A stretch of DNA of 64,000 nucleotides. It comes from Paramecium octaurelia. Lineage: Eukaryota; Ciliophora; Oligohymenophorea; Peniculida; Parameciidae. How positions within the stretch are numbered: the first letter of the stretch is position 1; each line of letters starts with the position of its first letter. The notes beneath the pieces were generated by a model. It saw only the letters and a list, made by a program, of their open reading frames with translations. It did no database searches and had not been told where the DNA came from. Of this stretch, positions 60,860 through 64,000 are shown one piece after another. The stretch lies in the NCBI GenBank assembly GCA_905182995.1, contig CAJJDP010000150.1:62001-126000 (forward strand). Direction: 5' to 3'. A program made the position numbers and the translations under genes.

Positions 60860-61496
60860 TTTTATTTTTTCAATTTTTGTTTTGCAAAATATAATCACGT
60901 CACAGCATTCAGTAATAGTATAATTTATTATATACAAAAATTTATATTGGTATATAAAAATAAATTTTAAACATGCAAATTGTATGTAAAATTTTGCAAC
61001 AATTCAGCTTAAAATGACTTTAACTTGATATATATAATTATAATAAAATCATTCGTGTAATGTATTACAGTTAAAATGTAAATTTTTAAATTCTTTTTTA
61101 TACTAAATACGTTTATCCGCAAGAGGTAAAATTTAATAATAACCTTTGATTGGTAATGATTGTTATTAATATCGGTCTACAAAATGAGTTCTTGATTCTT
61201 ATTTGTTGAAATTACTATAAGAATTTCATGATTATTAGAATATGCGAAAATTCACACAGGAAATGCAATTTAAAATTCCACGTGCAAATAAGGCTATTTT
61301 AAAAATTGTTAGATACCTTTAGTATTGCTTCTGTTTGACTTGGGATATAATACGTCATGAAATTTAGGCATTTTAATAGATTTAGACGCAAGAATAAAAT
61401 TGAATTGAAGGGAGATTAAAAGACATGATGACGATGAAATTTAAGCAAGGACATTTGGGTATAGTTGATAAATTTAAATAAAGAAAAAAGTGAAAA
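60860..61496. other. intergenic spacer
   Basis: About 640 bp of AT-rich DNA upstream of the EF-hand gene. No convincing frame, repeat or RNA gene. Confidence 0.55.
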
Positions 61497-61567
61497 TCAA
61501 TTTTTTACATGAGCTGATGGCATAGTTCCCTCCAAATATTCAAGTTATTATTTTGCATTTTTGATAA

Positions 61568-61853
61568 TCAGTTCAAGGTTCCAAGCTAAACATTTAAGAT
61601 CTGTTATTTCCTTGTTTTATCGTCGATGGTCAGATTATCTGTTAAATAAATCTTCCTCTTCCCACCCTTCACATTCATAGGAGGAATCATCTGGTGAAAT
61701 AAATGTATATATTTTTTTCTGTTTTTATTTTCTACAAAAGCATCCTTTCTCCTTCTTTTTTATTTTTTTAGCAATCCCTAATCCATTTGATTGTTTTTAA
61801 GTGGAATTTATATCGTCTAAAGGCATGTTCTAATCTGGAGCAGCTTGAGTCAT
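61568..61853 (-). CDS. small basic hypothetical protein
   Basis: ATG at 61853: MTQAAPDQNMPLDDINSTQK, then GLGIAKKIKKKEKGCF. A probable 45-nt intron leads into MIPPMNVKGGKRKIYLTDNL, TIDDKTRKQQILNVQLGTLN, with a stop at 61568-61570. Without the intron the frame reads CFCRKQKQKK... and stops at 61497-61499 instead. About 75-115 aa. No domain was recognised and the model is uncertain. Confidence 0.45.
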
Positions 61854-62160
61854 GTAATAAATATTTATATATAAATTATTAACTCAAAAACGACAATTGG
61901 TTTCATTTTCAACATTAATTTAGCTATCCGTTTTAAATATCCACATGTCCTCTTACATACAATGTGCTATTTGTGTATAATAAAATTGGAATCAAATGCA
62001 TACTCCATGTCCTAGATCAGAACATTGTTGAAATAGCGATTGATTTATAAAAAAGAAAAACTTTTCTGTTATTTTACTATTTGATTAATTTTAATATTCG
62101 CTAATTAAATTAGCTATCTTTGCAATCCTTAATAATAATTTTATATAATAATCAAATAGT

Positions 62161-63540
62161 TCATAAATATGGGAATCCTCTAAAATTTTCATTTCCCTTA
62201 TTTTATCCAAAATAATTCTAAAAATTGTTCTAGAACTATTGTCCTTATGGCTATTGCTACTGCGATTGCTATTATTAGGACAAGCTCATGAGTTCTACTT
62301 TATAGAGGGCAACTTACATTAAATCAAGGCCTAGCTATTCTGTTAAACCATGAAATTTGAATCCATATGTTATGGTTGTCTTTAAAATTGATTGTTGCAT
62401 TGTTTCTTCATATAACTATTATCATATTAGGAAATGTCTTGTTTGACTTATTACATAGTGGATAAATAGATACTTGATTGTAATTGCTGTTCTTGTTGTT
62501 ATTAGGTTTTCATTATTTTTTCTAGAAAAGAATTATGTTCTTGGAGCTGCTTTTAATCCTTTTGCTGTCCAGGTTCTAATGTGGTTATTCAAATATCATA
62601 CTGTTTTGATTCAATTGTTGAAGATTCAAGAGATTATTAAACTGCTGATCAATATGATTATCTTTTATTAATATCAATATTTACTTGGTTCTTGCTGGGG
62701 GATTTGAGTCTGTGGTGGCACTTAGACACCGACGAGTTGTTGAACTGTTTATTGGTTTTAGGATTAATTCATATTTGTAATCAAGGTGGCTAATAAGTAA
62801 GACAAGGTATCAATTTTTCTCTCGTCAGTCTCTCTGATTCGTTTGATTTCCTTAAGAAATTATTGAGTTTGGATGTCTTACTTGCCATAATAATTTATTT
62901 TCATTGATCAGATGATCGTTTTGGGTCATGATTAAGATCAGGGCCTTCTGTAATTCGTGTTACTTTCCCTTAATGCCGAGCATTTCATTAAGAAAAAATT
63001 AATAATCATTTTTTAGTTTGGACATATCTACTTCCATTGAATTATTGGCTATTATAAATGACATATAAATTTACAATTCTAACTTGAATTTTAATTTCTT
63101 TCGTCAAACTACTCGACCTGTTCTCCTTACTTTCTCTTGATTTCACACAGTAAATGCCTTTGTGACATAGGAATTAATGATTACTTATTTCCTCTCTAAA
63201 AATATTTATGTCTAAATTCATTATCTCCCCCTTCATTTTTCATTTTATGAAAATCATACATATTCAATTATCTTACAAATGACGCATAATTATTATGCTT
63301 GAAGTGGTTAGGCAATACCTAGACTATTTTATGCAATAGTACTTTCTCAGCCAATTCATTAACATTTTTTACAACGAATGCTGTACCCTCCTCATTCCAT
63401 GATATAATTTCATTATAATCAGGATTCTAATTAATAAGTAGAGGTAATTTGTGTACTTCCAAAATGTCGTAGGTTTTAATTAAAAAAGAAGGAGTCGACG
63501 CCTTTTATTTAATATTATGTTCTTCTTTTGCTCTATCCAT
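62161..63540 (-). CDS. heat-shock-factor-type transcription factor (HSF)
   Basis: Winged-helix DNA-binding regulator. ATG at 63540: MDRAKEEHNIKQKASTPSFL. HSF signatures: IISWNEEGTAFVVKNVNELA, ILPNHFKHNNYASFVRQLNM-type helix (here QVLPNHFKHNNYASF), VRQLNMYDFHKM, and EFRHKYFQRGN joined over a 27-nt intron to KHLLCEIKRKQ. A hydrophobic-repeat oligomerisation helix follows (MEVDMSKLKNDYQFFLNEML). The C-terminus, reached over several 22-30-nt introns, is strongly Gln/Asn-rich (SQQQQSQQQQPQGQQFQNNF), resembling an activation domain, and ends at TGA 62161-62163. About 390 aa. The long tail rests on my intron placement, but the frame is continuous and coherent. Confidence 0.9.
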
Positions 63541-63762
63541 AAAAAATAATTAAATATGATTTTTAGAAATTTCGATAAATCAAGGGATTGTTAGAATTTC
63601 TAAGAATAATCTTAATCTAAACTATTACTTTATATGCGCAATTTAGAATGTGCTGATTTCTGGATTTATTTATATCGAAAGAAAAGAAAAAGCATATAAA
63701 TATAATACTAATAAATTGCGAATTATTCTTTGCACAAAAACATAAACTTAATATTGTGTTTT

Positions 63763-64000
63763 TCACATAAACATTCCATAATTTCTAGCATAAGCCATGG
63801 GTGGTAACTTAGGATGTTCCTAAATGATTCATAGACCATAGCAAATACCACAGCATCGAATTGAATGAACTTGGGCTTCATTTCCCCTCCCTTGAATATA
63901 ATAAAAGCCCCCTTGTTTTTCATTTGATCACAATAATTCGGAGCAGAGAAAATGGTGATGACTCTCCCATCAGCCTCTACTTCATACCCTTGATCCTTCA
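63763..64000 (-). CDS. PP5-like Ser/Thr phosphatase, C-terminal end (partial)
   Basis: The window ends inside this gene. The minus strand reads KDQGYEVEADGRVITIFSAP, NYCDQMKNKGAFIIFKGGEM and KPKFIQFDAV. A 29-nt intron then leads to the end EHPKLPPMAYARNYGMFM, stop 63763-63765. SAPNYCDQMKNKGAF and the final P-x-x-PPMAYA are the hallmarks of PP5 (the TPR-phosphatase working with HSP90). The TPR part, if present, lies outside the window. Confidence 0.9.

Overview
The window reads as macronuclear DNA of a ciliate, most likely a Paramecium species. Open frames only make sense if TAA and TAG are read as glutamine and TGA is the only stop. Introns are tiny (mostly 20-35 nt, GT...AG), intergenic gaps are often 8-60 bp, and the DNA is very AT-rich. 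With the standard code every gene breaks into short pieces, so all genes below were read with the ciliate code and with micro-introns placed by hand. Start sites and introns are therefore my inferences.

Left part (1-13 kb): a calcium-dependent protein kinase, then two tandem minus-strand PAS-domain multi-pass membrane proteins of the ciliate TmcB-like type, then a 1.7-kb gene-poor stretch with degraded coding traces. 13-16 kb: a mitochondrial gamma-carbonic-anhydrase-like protein and a low-complexity hypothetical protein. 16-26.5 kb: a head-to-tail pair of giant proteins (about 1,650 aa each) with leucine-rich repeats and a C-terminal multi-pass membrane domain, only 22 bp apart. 26.8-33.6 kb: a putative mitochondrial protein, a coiled-coil protein, an Mpo1/DUF962 ER protein, two helical proteins and a type I membrane protein.

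33.6-44.3 kb: a short inverted repeat, dynactin p25, several hypothetical genes, an asparaginase-ankyrin protein that looks catalytically dead, a zinc-finger protein and a Kelch-BTB protein. 44.3-53.3 kb: an S28 serine carboxypeptidase, a PP1-type phosphatase, unknown proteins and a malic enzyme whose malic domain appears split and partly duplicated. 53.3-56.3 kb: a WD40 gene present as two identical 1,407-bp copies joined by a single N, almost certainly an unmerged contig overlap. 56.3-64 kb: an S1/P1 nuclease, a Mei2-like RNA-binding protein, a LYR-motif complex I-like subunit, an EF-hand protein, a heat-shock-factor-type transcription factor with a glutamine-rich tail, and the C-terminal end of a PP5-like phosphatase.

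There is no operon logic. Neighbours are unrelated housekeeping and signalling genes, apart from the two tandem paralogue pairs. I saw no tRNA, rRNA, CRISPR array or intact transposon. The most unusual items are the paired LRR/membrane proteins, the rearranged malic enzyme, the asparaginase pseudoenzyme, and a few genes with an in-frame TGA that no canonical intron removes.
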